Shown piece by piece: positions 37,382-45,238 of a stretch of DNA of 45,886 bases. The stretch's first letter is position 1. Each line of letters starts with the position of its first letter. Below the pieces are notes generated by a model that saw only the letters and a program-made list of their open reading frames with translations, was not told the DNA's origin and ran no database searches. The position numbers and the translations under genes are program-made. Source of the DNA: CAZCFB01 sp964511535 (lineage in GTDB: Bacteria > Myxococcota_A > Polyangia > GCA-2747355 > CAZCFB01); the NCBI GenBank assembly GCA_964511535.1, contig CAZEFW010000063.1, positions 1-45,886 on the forward strand. Direction: 5' to 3'.

Positions 37382-37933
37382 ATGCGCCTCGCCTGGCTCG
37401 CGCTGGTGGCTTGCCTCGTCCCCGGGTGCCTGTGCGACCCGGAGCAGGGGCGACCGGTCAACCCCCTGGCCTACCCAGACCTCACCACGCAACAGATCGC
37501 CAACGAAAGGCGGCCCTCGTCGCTGAAGCCGCCGGCGCGGGAGCCCGGCCCGCCGCGGGACGAGGCTCCCCGGCAGGTGGCCGCGGCCCGGCAGGAGGCC
37601 GAGCAGCTGGTGGCGAGCCTGAAGGCCGGCGGCGTGGACGGCCGGGAGGCGGCGTCGGTGGCTGACATGCGCGGCTACCGGCTGTATCGCAGGCGCAACT
37701 TCAAGCAGGCCCAGGCCTGGTTCGAGGCTGCCGTCCAGGCCGACCCCACCTTCGAGCCGGCCCTGTTCAACGCGGCCCGATGCGCCGCGCTGTTGGGTCG
37801 ACGCGAGCAGGCCGCCGAGCGCCTGCGCGGCCTGCAGAAGCTCGACACGCCGCTGTCGCGATCACGGCTGAAGCTGACGGAGCGGGATCCCGACTTCGCG
37901 TCCGTGCTCGACCCAAGGGCCGCCCCTCGCTGA
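37382..37933 (+). CDS. TPR lipoprotein, hypothetical
   Basis: This 183-residue precursor has a signal peptide and lipobox VPGC (Cys16). A Pro/Arg/Glu-rich linker leads to a C-terminal TPR pair (about 95-160: YRLYRRRNFKQAQAWFEAAVQADPTFEPALFNAAR region). TPRs bind protein partners, possibly the chalcone-isomerase-like protein encoded just upstream. There is no strong ribosome site before ATG 37382. It ends six bases before the convergent ABC permease gene. Confidence 0.8.
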   Translation: MRLAWLALVACLVPGCLCDPEQGRPVNPLAYPDLTTQQIANERRPSSLKPPAREPGPPRDEAPRQVAAARQEAEQLVASLKAGGVDGREAASVADMRGYRLYRRRNFKQAQAWFEAAVQADPTFEPALFNAARCAALLGRREQAAERLRGLQKLDTPLSRSRLKLTERDPDFASVLDPRAAPR

Positions 37934-37939
37934 GCCCGG

Positions 37940-38971
37940 TCACTCGCGCTTGCGGCCCAGCACGCCGTTGATCACCAGCGCGCTCATGAGCACCACGCCC
38001 ATGAGCAGGGTGCGGGCCTGGGGATCGATCCATTCGATCTTGTTGAGCCCCACCTTCAGCACGGTGAACGTCAGCACGCCGATGAGGGTCCGGCCGACGC
38101 CCCCCTCGCCGCCAAAGAGGCTGGTGCCGCCGAGCACCACGCAGGCCACGGCGGCCAGCAGCAGGTCGGCGTTCTGGTCCAGGGTGACGCCCTCGAGGCG
38201 GCCCGCGTTGAGCAGGCCGCCCAGCCCGGCGCACACCGCCGAGACCGCCAGGCAGCCCACCACCACCAGCCCCGTGCGCACGCCCGACAGCCGCGTCGCC
38301 TCGCGGTTGCCGCCGGTCATGTAGACATACCGACCGAAGCGCGTGTGCTGCAGGATCAGGTGGCCCACCAGCATCACGGCCGCCGCCACCATGGCGCTGT
38401 ACGGCAGCTCGTATCCCCCGGGCAGCTCCACGCCGCGGTTGCCGATGACGCGCAGCAGCGGCGGCACGGCGAACCGCTCGCTCTTGGTCAGGTAGAGCGA
38501 CATGCCGTAGGAGATGTTCATCATGGCGATGGTGATGATGAAGCTCGGCAGGCGCGACAGCACCGTCAGCAGGCCCGACAGCAGCCCCAGGGCCAGGGTG
38601 GACAGCAGCGGCAGGATCACCGTCAACGCCACCGCCCAGGCCGCCGCGCCGTCCTCCGCCCCCGGGGGGACGAAGAACGGCTGCCGGAACAGCCAGCCGC
38701 ACAGGCAGGCGGTCCAGAGCGCCAAAAACCCCACCGCCAGGTCGATCTCCGCGCACAGCAGGGCGTAGGTCATGCCCACCGAGACGATGGCCAGCACCGA
38801 TCCCTGCTTGAGGATCTGCACCACCGTCGCTGGCCCGAAGAACCCCCGGGCCGTCACCGTGAAGAAGGCCACCAGCACCAGCAGGCTCACCACCGGGGCC
38901 ATGTCCCGGGCCTCGAGCCGCTCGAGCCAGGCGCGCCAGGGGCTGAGCGGCTCTGTGGGATCAGGCGTCAT
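37940..38971 (-). CDS. Rbs-type sugar ABC transporter permease
   Basis: This 343-residue inner-membrane protein has about 8-10 helices and the BPD_transp_2 family pattern (AEIDLAVG, GGNREATRLSG, GGTSLFGG). It carries a ribose-type solute together with the ATPase, whose gene overlaps its start by 11 bases. It is the last gene of the mtn operon. The likely solute is a pentose or 5-modified ribose, inferred from the kinase and isomerase in the same operon. Confidence 0.92.
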   Translation of the reverse strand: MTPDPTEPLSPWRAWLERLEARDMAPVVSLLVLVAFFTVTARGFFGPATVVQILKQGSVLAIVSVGMTYALLCAEIDLAVGFLALWTACLCGWLFRQPFFVPPGAEDGAAAWAVALTVILPLLSTLALGLLSGLLTVLSRLPSFIITIAMMNISYGMSLYLTKSERFAVPPLLRVIGNRGVELPGGYELPYSAMVAAAVMLVGHLILQHTRFGRYVYMTGGNREATRLSGVRTGLVVVGCLAVSAVCAGLGGLLNAGRLEGVTLDQNADLLLAAVACVVLGGTSLFGGEGGVGRTLIGVLTFTVLKVGLNKIEWIDPQARTLLMGVVLMSALVINGVLGRKRE

Positions 38972-40469
38972 GGATCAGCATCGCTCGGTCGACCTCGGCG
39001 TCCACCAGCTCACGGGTTATCCGGCCGCGCCGCATCACCAGGACCCGATCGGCGTGGGCCAGCAGCAGCTCCGGCTCGGTGGAGGCCAGTATCACGGCCA
39101 CGCCCTGTTGTTTCAACTCCGCCACCAGCTGCATCACCTCCTGCTTGGCGCCCACGTCCATGCCGCGGGTCGGCTCGTCTAGCAGCAGCACGCGCACCTG
39201 GCCCAGCAGCCACCGGGCGACCACCACCTTCTGCTGGTTCCCGCCGGACAGGGCGCCCACGGCGAGCTCCGGCCGCAGCGGGCGACAGCCCACCCGTCGC
39301 AGCAGCGGCCGCGCGGTGTCGGCCTCGCGCCGGCGGGTCAGCCAGCGGCCCACCACATCCCGCAGGTGCGCCAGGGTGACGTTGGCGGCGACTGGCGCCC
39401 CGTGCACCAGCGTCTTGGCCCGATCCGCGGCCACCAGCACGACGCCCCTGCGCACCGCGCCGTGCACATCGCCGGGCCGCAGCGCGCGCCCCTCCACCTC
39501 GACCTCGCCCTCGGCGGGACGCCGCGCGCCGGCCAGGGCATGGACCAGCTCCTGGTGCCCGGCCCCCACGAAGCCGTACAGCCCGAGGCACTCGCCCGGC
39601 GCCACCGAGAGCGAGACCTGCTCGAAGGCGCCGGGCAGCCGCAGCCCGGAGGCCGAGAGACGCGCCCGGGCGTCGCTGCGCGGCGGCAGCCTCACGCGCT
39701 GCTCGTAGCCCTGCTCGAGCTCGCCCGTGGCGCGGCCCAGCATGGTCTTGATCAGCCCGCCCTTGTCCAGCTCCGCGGCGGGCGCGGTGCTGATGCGGCG
39801 GCCGTCGCGCAGCACCGTCACCCGGTCGCAGACCTCCAGCACGTCCTCGATGAAGTGGCTGATGAAGATGATCCCCACGCCGCGCTGTCGGGCGCGCTCC
39901 ACCAGCGCGAACAGGCGCCGGGTCTCGGGCGGCGACAGGGCGCTTGTGGGCTCGTCGAGGATCAGCACCCGCGCGCCGCGGTGCATGCCGCGCGCGATCT
40001 CCACCATCTGCCGCACCACCAGCGGGTAGCGGTCGATGCGCTGCCGAACGTCCACCTCGATCTGCAGCTCGCCCAGGTACTCGGCCGCCTTGCGCCGCAT
40101 GGCCCGCCAGTCCACGCGCCCGGCGAAGCCCGTGGGCTGACGCCCGAGGAACATGTTCTCGGCCACCGACAGCTGCCCCACGCAGGAGAGCTCCTGGTAG
40201 ACCATGGCGATGCCGAGGTCCAGCGCGGCCTGGGGGCTGGTCAGCTTGACCGGGGCGCCCTCCATGCGGACCTCGCCCTCGTGGTCGCCGAGGGCGCCGG
40301 ACAGCACCTTCATCAGCGTGCTCTTGCCGGCCCCGTTGCTGCCCACCAGCCCGTGGACCTCGCCCGCCGAGAGCGCGAAGTCCACGGCGTCGAGCGCCAC
40401 CGTGCCGCCGAAGCGCTTGGAGACGCCCGTGCACTCCAGCACGGGCAGCGGCGCGGCGCCCTGGACCAT
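38961..40469 (-). CDS. Rbs-type sugar ABC transporter ATPase (two nucleotide-binding domains)
   Basis: This 502-residue ATPase has two NBDs. NBD1 has Walker A GSNGAGKST and Walker B VLILDEPT, but its signature reads YPLVVRQMVEIARG instead of LSxGxxQ. NBD2 has the signature LSGGNQQK and LLLDEPTRGMD, with the degenerate Walker A (GFVGAGHQE) usual for RbsA/MglA-type proteins. It drives the permease encoded downstream. ATG 40469 is used; a GTG one codon earlier is equally possible. It lies 16 bases after the binding-protein gene. Confidence 0.92.
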   Translation of the reverse strand: MVQGAAPLPVLECTGVSKRFGGTVALDAVDFALSAGEVHGLVGSNGAGKSTLMKVLSGALGDHEGEVRMEGAPVKLTSPQAALDLGIAMVYQELSCVGQLSVAENMFLGRQPTGFAGRVDWRAMRRKAAEYLGELQIEVDVRQRIDRYPLVVRQMVEIARGMHRGARVLILDEPTSALSPPETRRLFALVERARQRGVGIIFISHFIEDVLEVCDRVTVLRDGRRISTAPAAELDKGGLIKTMLGRATGELEQGYEQRVRLPPRSDARARLSASGLRLPGAFEQVSLSVAPGECLGLYGFVGAGHQELVHALAGARRPAEGEVEVEGRALRPGDVHGAVRRGVVLVAADRAKTLVHGAPVAANVTLAHLRDVVGRWLTRRREADTARPLLRRVGCRPLRPELAVGALSGGNQQKVVVARWLLGQVRVLLLDEPTRGMDVGAKQEVMQLVAELKQQGVAVILASTEPELLLAHADRVLVMRRGRITRELVDAEVDRAMLIHDA

Positions 40470-40485
40470 CACCCGCCCCGGCGCC

Positions 40486-41565
40486 TCAGACCATGCAGTG
40501 GCGCGGGTCGCTCAAGAAGACCATGGCGTCGATGTTGCCTGACTCGCGCGAGACCAGCGGGCCAGGCGTGATGATCTCCAGCGGCAGGCTCTCCATCTTC
40601 TCCTCGTTGCGCACGATGAACTGGCCGATCTCCAGGGCCTGCTTGTGGATCAGGCACACCGGGTTGACGGTGGTCGCCGCGAGCTTGCCCTCCCGCACCG
40701 CGGTGAGCCCCTGCTTCTGGCCGTCCACCGCGGTGACCACCATCTCTGCGTGGGGCGTCCCGGCCAGCGCCGGGATGGCGGCCATGGCCATGTCGTCGCT
40801 GTGAAAGAAGGCGCCCGCCAGGGGCTCGGTGTGCTGGCTCAGGATCGCCTCGAAGGTGTCGCGGGCCTTCTCCGGCTCCCAGTCGCACCACCGGACGCCG
40901 CCGCCCACCACCTCCACCCCGGGGTGCCGGGCCAGCACCTTCTCGAACCCCTTCTTGCGGCCCTGGGCCCCGCTGTGGGCGCTGCGCCCGCCGATGTGGA
41001 TCACCTTGCCCTTGCCCCCGATCTTGTCCACCAGGTAGCCGGTGCTGCTCTCGCCCATGAAGACCTGATCCGGCATGACCTCCATCCAGACCCCGGTCTC
41101 GCGCATCTTCTTCGGCTCGACGATGAGGGTGTCCATGGAGATGACCGGGATGCCCCGCTTCTTCAGCTTGCGCACCGGCTCGGCCAGGGTGTCGATCTGC
41201 ACCGCCTGGAAGCAGCAGAAATCAAAGTCCTCGTCCGCCGCCAGCTCGATCTTCTCCCGCTGCCGCTCCGGGCTGAACTCGCCGTCGAGCCAGGTGACCT
41301 CCACGTCCAGCAGCTTGCCCCACAGCTCCGCGGTGTCCTTGCCCAGCTTGCACCAGGTGCTCTGCAGGCCGACGTTGGAGAAGGCGGCGCGCAGCTTCTT
41401 CGGCCCGGAGCTGCCGGCGGCCGCGGGCTTGACGGCCGCAGCCGGGCCGGGCGCCGGCTGGCTCTTGCACCCGACGAGGCTCGCGGAGAGCCCGAGCCCC
41501 GCGCCGGCGGCCGCGTGTCCCAAAAAGGCGCGGCGCGACGGCCGCGTGCTGTTCTTCCTGTCCAT
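40486..41565 (-). CDS. Tat-exported sugar-binding lipoprotein of the ABC transporter
   Basis: This 359-residue precursor has a twin-arginine signal (R11-R12) and lipobox LVGC (Cys33), then an Ala/Pro linker and a type I periplasmic binding fold of RbsB type. It should capture the solute outside the inner membrane and deliver it to the permease. GGGAGG stands six bases before ATG 41565; an ATG at 41571 touches the ribosome site and overlaps the mtnK stop, so it is less likely. The ligand is inferred to be a ribose derivative from gene context. Confidence 0.9.
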   Translation of the reverse strand: MDRKNSTRPSRRAFLGHAAAGAGLGLSASLVGCKSQPAPGPAAAVKPAAAGSSGPKKLRAAFSNVGLQSTWCKLGKDTAELWGKLLDVEVTWLDGEFSPERQREKIELAADEDFDFCCFQAVQIDTLAEPVRKLKKRGIPVISMDTLIVEPKKMRETGVWMEVMPDQVFMGESSTGYLVDKIGGKGKVIHIGGRSAHSGAQGRKKGFEKVLARHPGVEVVGGGVRWCDWEPEKARDTFEAILSQHTEPLAGAFFHSDDMAMAAIPALAGTPHAEMVVTAVDGQKQGLTAVREGKLAATTVNPVCLIHKQALEIGQFIVRNEEKMESLPLEIITPGPLVSRESGNIDAMVFLSDPRHCMV

Positions 41566-41567
41566 GG

Positions 41568-42830
41568 TCATCCTCCCTGCTTGCCGCACTCCTCGGTCAC
41601 CACGCCGGTCAGGTCCTCGACGGTGCTCACCCCTGCCCGCTCCATCAGCCAGCGCCTGCCGATGCGGATGGCCAGGCGCTCGCAGACGGCCCGCTGCTCG
41701 AGGTCCTCGATGCTGGTGATGTCCCACACGCTGACGATGCCCATCATCCGGCGGAGCATCTTGGCGCCCATGTGGCCGGCGGTGTCCCGCAGCAGCTCCA
41801 GCAGGTAGCGCCGGCGGTACTCGGCGAAGGCCTGCTCGCCGCCCGGGAAGTCCCAGTACTTCGGCGGCGCCAGCTCGCCCTCGTTGTTCTCCACCCACAG
41901 CGCGTCGAACTTGCGCTCGAACCCGCGCCAGATGTCCCGCACCATGTCCAGCAGGTACGCCTGGTACGCCGACCGCTGCTCGGGGTCGGGCGTGTGCGCC
42001 AGGTGCGACAGGTGGTTGAGCACCAGGTTCTCCAACAGCGCGCCGATGTCGAAGCCCATGGGGCCGACGAAGGCGAACTCCGGGTCGATCACCCGGGTCT
42101 CCGCGTCGTTGACCATGATGCTGCCGGTGTGAAGGTCGCTGTGGATCAGGGCCTGGCCGCGGGTCATGTAGCTGGTCTTGATCTCGGCCAGCGCCACCTT
42201 CAGCTCGCCGTCCGCCCGCACCGCCTGCACCTCCGGATCGATCACCGGGTTCCAGTTGTTCTCCGTCGACTCCATGTACGGGTTGGTGTAGACGAAGTCC
42301 TCCTGGATCTTGCACAGCTGCGGGTTGATGAACGACGCCTGCAGCGCCTTCTTGTCCGGCCCGCTCAGGTAGATGTCGGAGGTGAAGAACAGCGTGCGCG
42401 CCAGGTAGGTGGAGATGTGGTCCACGAAGCGCGGGAACCTGCGGCGCGCCACCAGCGGCTTGCGCATGATCTCGTGCTCGGCCAGGTGCTCCATGGCCAC
42501 CACTGACATCTCCTCGTCATGGTCGTGGACCCGCGGCACCAGCCCCGGCACCAGCTCGTTGTGCTTGAGCAGCGCCTGGGTCTCGAAGCGCATGCGCTCC
42601 CGGGTCAGCGGCCAGGAGTCGCCGGCCACCCGCAGGTAGGGCAGCGCCTGCTTGACCACCACCGACTCCTCCGGGGCGGCGGCGTTGCGGACGATGAACA
42701 CCAGGTTCAGGTTGCCGTCGCCCACCTCCTCGGTGACCAGCTCCGCCCCGGGGGCGATGGGCCCGCCCATGGCCGGGCGCTCGGCCAGGTACCGCACGAG
42801 GCTCTTTTCATCCAGCGCGTGATAAGACAT
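41568..42830 (-). CDS. mtnK: S-methyl-5-thioribose kinase (MtnK) or close relative
   Basis: This 420-residue cytoplasmic kinase of the aminoglycoside phosphotransferase fold phosphorylates C1 of 5-methylthioribose with ATP. Family motifs are clear: GDGNLNLVF near the N terminus, HSDLHTGS with catalytic D232, and DPEFAF with metal-binding D249. The length matches MtnK. Relatives also act on 5-deoxyribose in the DHAP-shunt pathway, so substrate choice is open. It lies in the operon between the ADP-ribosylglycohydrolase-like gene and the binding-protein gene, with a 2-base gap or overlap to the latter. Confidence 0.92.
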   Translation of the reverse strand: MSYHALDEKSLVRYLAERPAMGGPIAPGAELVTEEVGDGNLNLVFIVRNAAAPEESVVVKQALPYLRVAGDSWPLTRERMRFETQALLKHNELVPGLVPRVHDHDEEMSVVAMEHLAEHEIMRKPLVARRRFPRFVDHISTYLARTLFFTSDIYLSGPDKKALQASFINPQLCKIQEDFVYTNPYMESTENNWNPVIDPEVQAVRADGELKVALAEIKTSYMTRGQALIHSDLHTGSIMVNDAETRVIDPEFAFVGPMGFDIGALLENLVLNHLSHLAHTPDPEQRSAYQAYLLDMVRDIWRGFERKFDALWVENNEGELAPPKYWDFPGGEQAFAEYRRRYLLELLRDTAGHMGAKMLRRMMGIVSVWDITSIEDLEQRAVCERLAIRIGRRWLMERAGVSTVEDLTGVVTEECGKQGG

Positions 42831-42857
42831 CTGTCACCTCTGTCGTGGTGGGGGGTG

Positions 42858-43952
42858 TCAATCCAGCAGCTGCCCGAGCAGGTCGAGCCGCCCCCGCGTG
42901 GCCTCCCGGGCGCCGCAAAGCGCCCCGAAGATCCCGTCGGCCAGCTCGTCCAGGTCCGGCTGGTCCTCGTTGGCCGCGCGCACAGCCTCCACCCACTCCG
43001 CCGGCAGAGCCTCCAGCCCGTGCAGCGCCCCGGCGATGCTGCCGGCCATGGCCGCGATGGTGTCGGAGTCGCGCTGCAGGTTGGCGCCCTCGATCACCGT
43101 CTGGCGGTACTCCCCGCCGGTCAGGGCCAGCACGCCGAAGGTGGCCGAGACCAGCTCCACCGCGTCGGCGATGCCGATGAGCATCTTGTCGTGGAACTGC
43201 GCCTTGAAGGCGTCCGCGTCCTTCGCCTCGCGCGCCATGGCCACGGCCTGGCGGATGCGCGAGCCGGTCTTCTCGTCGGTGTGCGTGGCGCCGGCCTCGA
43301 TCACTTCGTCGATGGTGGCGCCCGGCACCATGGCGGCCGCCACCGCCGCGGCCATGGCCCCCGGGGCCGTGGCCTGCACGCCGGACTGCAGCACCGAGCT
43401 GACCTCGGTGGCGTCCTGGGAGGCCTGCCACGGATCGCCCGGGTTGATCAGCCCCACCGGCGAGATCATCATGGCCGCGTCGCCGGCCGGCAGGTTGCCG
43501 TGGCCCAGGTCGCGGGCGTCGGGCATCTCGCACAGCAGCTCCTGGTACGGCTGGTTGGTGATCTGGAAGTACATCTTGTACCAGACCACCGCCTCGCCCG
43601 GCCAAAGCTGCCCCGGCTCCCGGGTGAAGTACTCCTGCCGCATGTGGGTGGCGTAGGCCCTGGCGAACTCCCGGGCGCCGATCCTGCCCCCGGTCTCGAC
43701 GATGCCCTGGCAGACGATGTTCTTCATGATCGTGTCGTCGGTGAAGGTCCCCTTCGGGTGGCCGCGGAAGTACCAGTGCGGCCCGTCCTCCAGGTAGTCG
43801 TACAGGGTCTCGATGCGCCGGACGCCGAACTGCGCCTCGATGTAGTCCAGGTCGTTGACCCAGGGTTCGATGGGGCCGCCCAGCGCGTCGCCGATGGCGC
43901 CGCCGAACAGTGACCCCTTGATCTTGCTCATCCCCGTGGCTCGGTTCGCCAT
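42858..43952 (-). CDS. ADP-ribosylglycohydrolase (ARH/DraG) family protein
   Basis: This 364-residue all-helical hydrolase has the two binuclear metal-site motifs of the family intact: TDDT (T71-T74) and RDSDT (D295, D297), plus the opening GGAIGDALGGPIE. The family cleaves N- or O-glycosidic bonds of ADP-ribose, and some members act on other ribosides. Placed between mtnA and mtnK and with an Rbs-type importer, it may release a free 5-modified ribose from a nucleoside or other riboside. That role is inference. GGGAGG precedes the ATG. Confidence 0.9.
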   Translation of the reverse strand: MANRATGMSKIKGSLFGGAIGDALGGPIEPWVNDLDYIEAQFGVRRIETLYDYLEDGPHWYFRGHPKGTFTDDTIMKNIVCQGIVETGGRIGAREFARAYATHMRQEYFTREPGQLWPGEAVVWYKMYFQITNQPYQELLCEMPDARDLGHGNLPAGDAAMMISPVGLINPGDPWQASQDATEVSSVLQSGVQATAPGAMAAAVAAAMVPGATIDEVIEAGATHTDEKTGSRIRQAVAMAREAKDADAFKAQFHDKMLIGIADAVELVSATFGVLALTGGEYRQTVIEGANLQRDSDTIAAMAGSIAGALHGLEALPAEWVEAVRAANEDQPDLDELADGIFGALCGAREATRGRLDLLGQLLD

Positions 43953-43986
43953 CGGAAAACCTCCCGTGTGGAGTGCAGGTAAGGGC

Positions 43987-44002
43987 GGCGCCTGCCGGCG
44001 CC
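43987..44002. other. GC hairpin in the mtnA to ARH-gene spacer
   Basis: GGCGCC (43987-43992) and GGCGCC (43997-44002) form a six-pair stem with loop TGCC in the 73-base spacer, the longest gap in the operon. It may modulate read-through or protect processed mRNA. There is no T-run. Confidence 0.4.
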
Positions 44003-44025
44003 AGCCCAGGAGCGCCTGACCGACC

Positions 44026-45138
44026 TTACTTCTTCTTCTCGGGATAGAGGGCCAGCACGGCCTCTCCGTCGGCGTCGCAGATGCCCCGCTCGGTGATGAG
44101 CCCGGTCACCAGCCGCCGCGGCGTGACGTCGAAGGCGTAGTTGGCCGTCGGGCTGTCGGCCGGGGTCAGGCGCACCTCCTGGATGTCATCGCCGAGCCAG
44201 CCCCGGGCGTACCGCACCTCCTCATCGCCGCGCTGCTCGATGGGGATGTCGGCCACGCCGTCCTGGATCTCCCAGTCGAAGGTGGAGGAGGGGAGCGCCA
44301 CGTAAAACGGCACGCCGTTGTCCCGGGCCGCCAGGGCCTTGAGGTAGGTGCCGATCTTGTTGCCGACATCGCCGGTGTAGGTGGTGCGGTCCGTGCCGGT
44401 GATGCACAGGTCCACTTTGCCGTGCTGCATCAGGTGGCCGCCCACGTTGTCCGGGATGACCGTGTGGGGCACCCCGTGCTGGCCAAGCTCCCAGGCCGTG
44501 AGCCGCGCCCCCTGGTTGCGAGGCCGGGTCTCGTCCACCCAGACATGCACCTTGATCCCCTTGTCGAACGCGGCGTAGATCGGCGCGGTGGCCGAGCCGA
44601 AGTCCACGAAGGCCAGCCAGCCGGCGTTGCAGTGGGTCAGGATGTTGACCGGCTCGCCGCCCTTCCTCTCGGCGATCTCCTCGATGATCTTGCTGCCGTG
44701 CTCGCCCAGGCGGCGGCAAAAATCGGCGTCCTCGTCGGCGATCTCGTCAGCCACCTTGCGCACCGTGGCGAGCTGCGCCTCCCTGCCCTGGACCTCGCGG
44801 ACAGCGTCGAGCTGCCGGTCCACCGCCCACGCAAGGTTCACCGCGGTGGGGCGCTGCCCCTTGAGAAAGTCGCCGCGCTCCGTCATGTGCGGCACCAGGT
44901 CGTCTGCGTCGGCTGGCGCGGTCACCGCCGCGATATACATGCCGTAGCCCGCGGTGGCGCCGATGAGGCCCGCGCCGCGCACGTGCATGTCCTTGATGGC
45001 AGCCGCCACGTCTTCCACCGTCTTGAGGTCCTCGATGACGAACCGGTGGGGCAGGTCACGCTGGTCGATGATCTGGACGATGTTCGGGTCGGTGGGGTGC
45101 ACCCATATGGTGCGGAAGGGCTCGCCGTTAACGTTCAT
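44026..45138 (-). CDS. mtnA: S-methyl-5-thioribose-1-phosphate isomerase (MtnA) or close relative
   Basis: This 370-residue cytoplasmic isomerase converts the aldose 1-phosphate made by MtnK to the ribulose 1-phosphate. The catalytic pair is present: C170 in LTHCNAG and D250 in GTDR, followed by GDVGNKIGTY. The family block RGAPAIG reads RGAGLIG here, a small divergence. eIF2B-like relatives lack the Cys, so an enzyme is likely. GGAGAGA precedes ATG 45138. It is the first gene of the operon, and the 100 bases upstream should hold the promoter. Confidence 0.9.
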   Translation of the reverse strand: MNVNGEPFRTIWVHPTDPNIVQIIDQRDLPHRFVIEDLKTVEDVAAAIKDMHVRGAGLIGATAGYGMYIAAVTAPADADDLVPHMTERGDFLKGQRPTAVNLAWAVDRQLDAVREVQGREAQLATVRKVADEIADEDADFCRRLGEHGSKIIEEIAERKGGEPVNILTHCNAGWLAFVDFGSATAPIYAAFDKGIKVHVWVDETRPRNQGARLTAWELGQHGVPHTVIPDNVGGHLMQHGKVDLCITGTDRTTYTGDVGNKIGTYLKALAARDNGVPFYVALPSSTFDWEIQDGVADIPIEQRGDEEVRYARGWLGDDIQEVRLTPADSPTANYAFDVTPRRLVTGLITERGICDADGEAVLALYPEKKK

Positions 45139-45238
45139 TTCTCTCTCTCCGGTTTGGATTGGGCAGAGAGAATAATGGCATAACAGCCCCTGGCCTGCCT
45201 CTGTCTTTCAGCGGGTCAGTTCAGCGGACGGGCCGGGA

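Noticed and set aside
45139..45238. A SAM riboswitch upstream of mtnA
   Set aside because: The gap is only 100 bases and I see no SAM-I, SAM-II or related core pairing; a covariance-model search would settle it.
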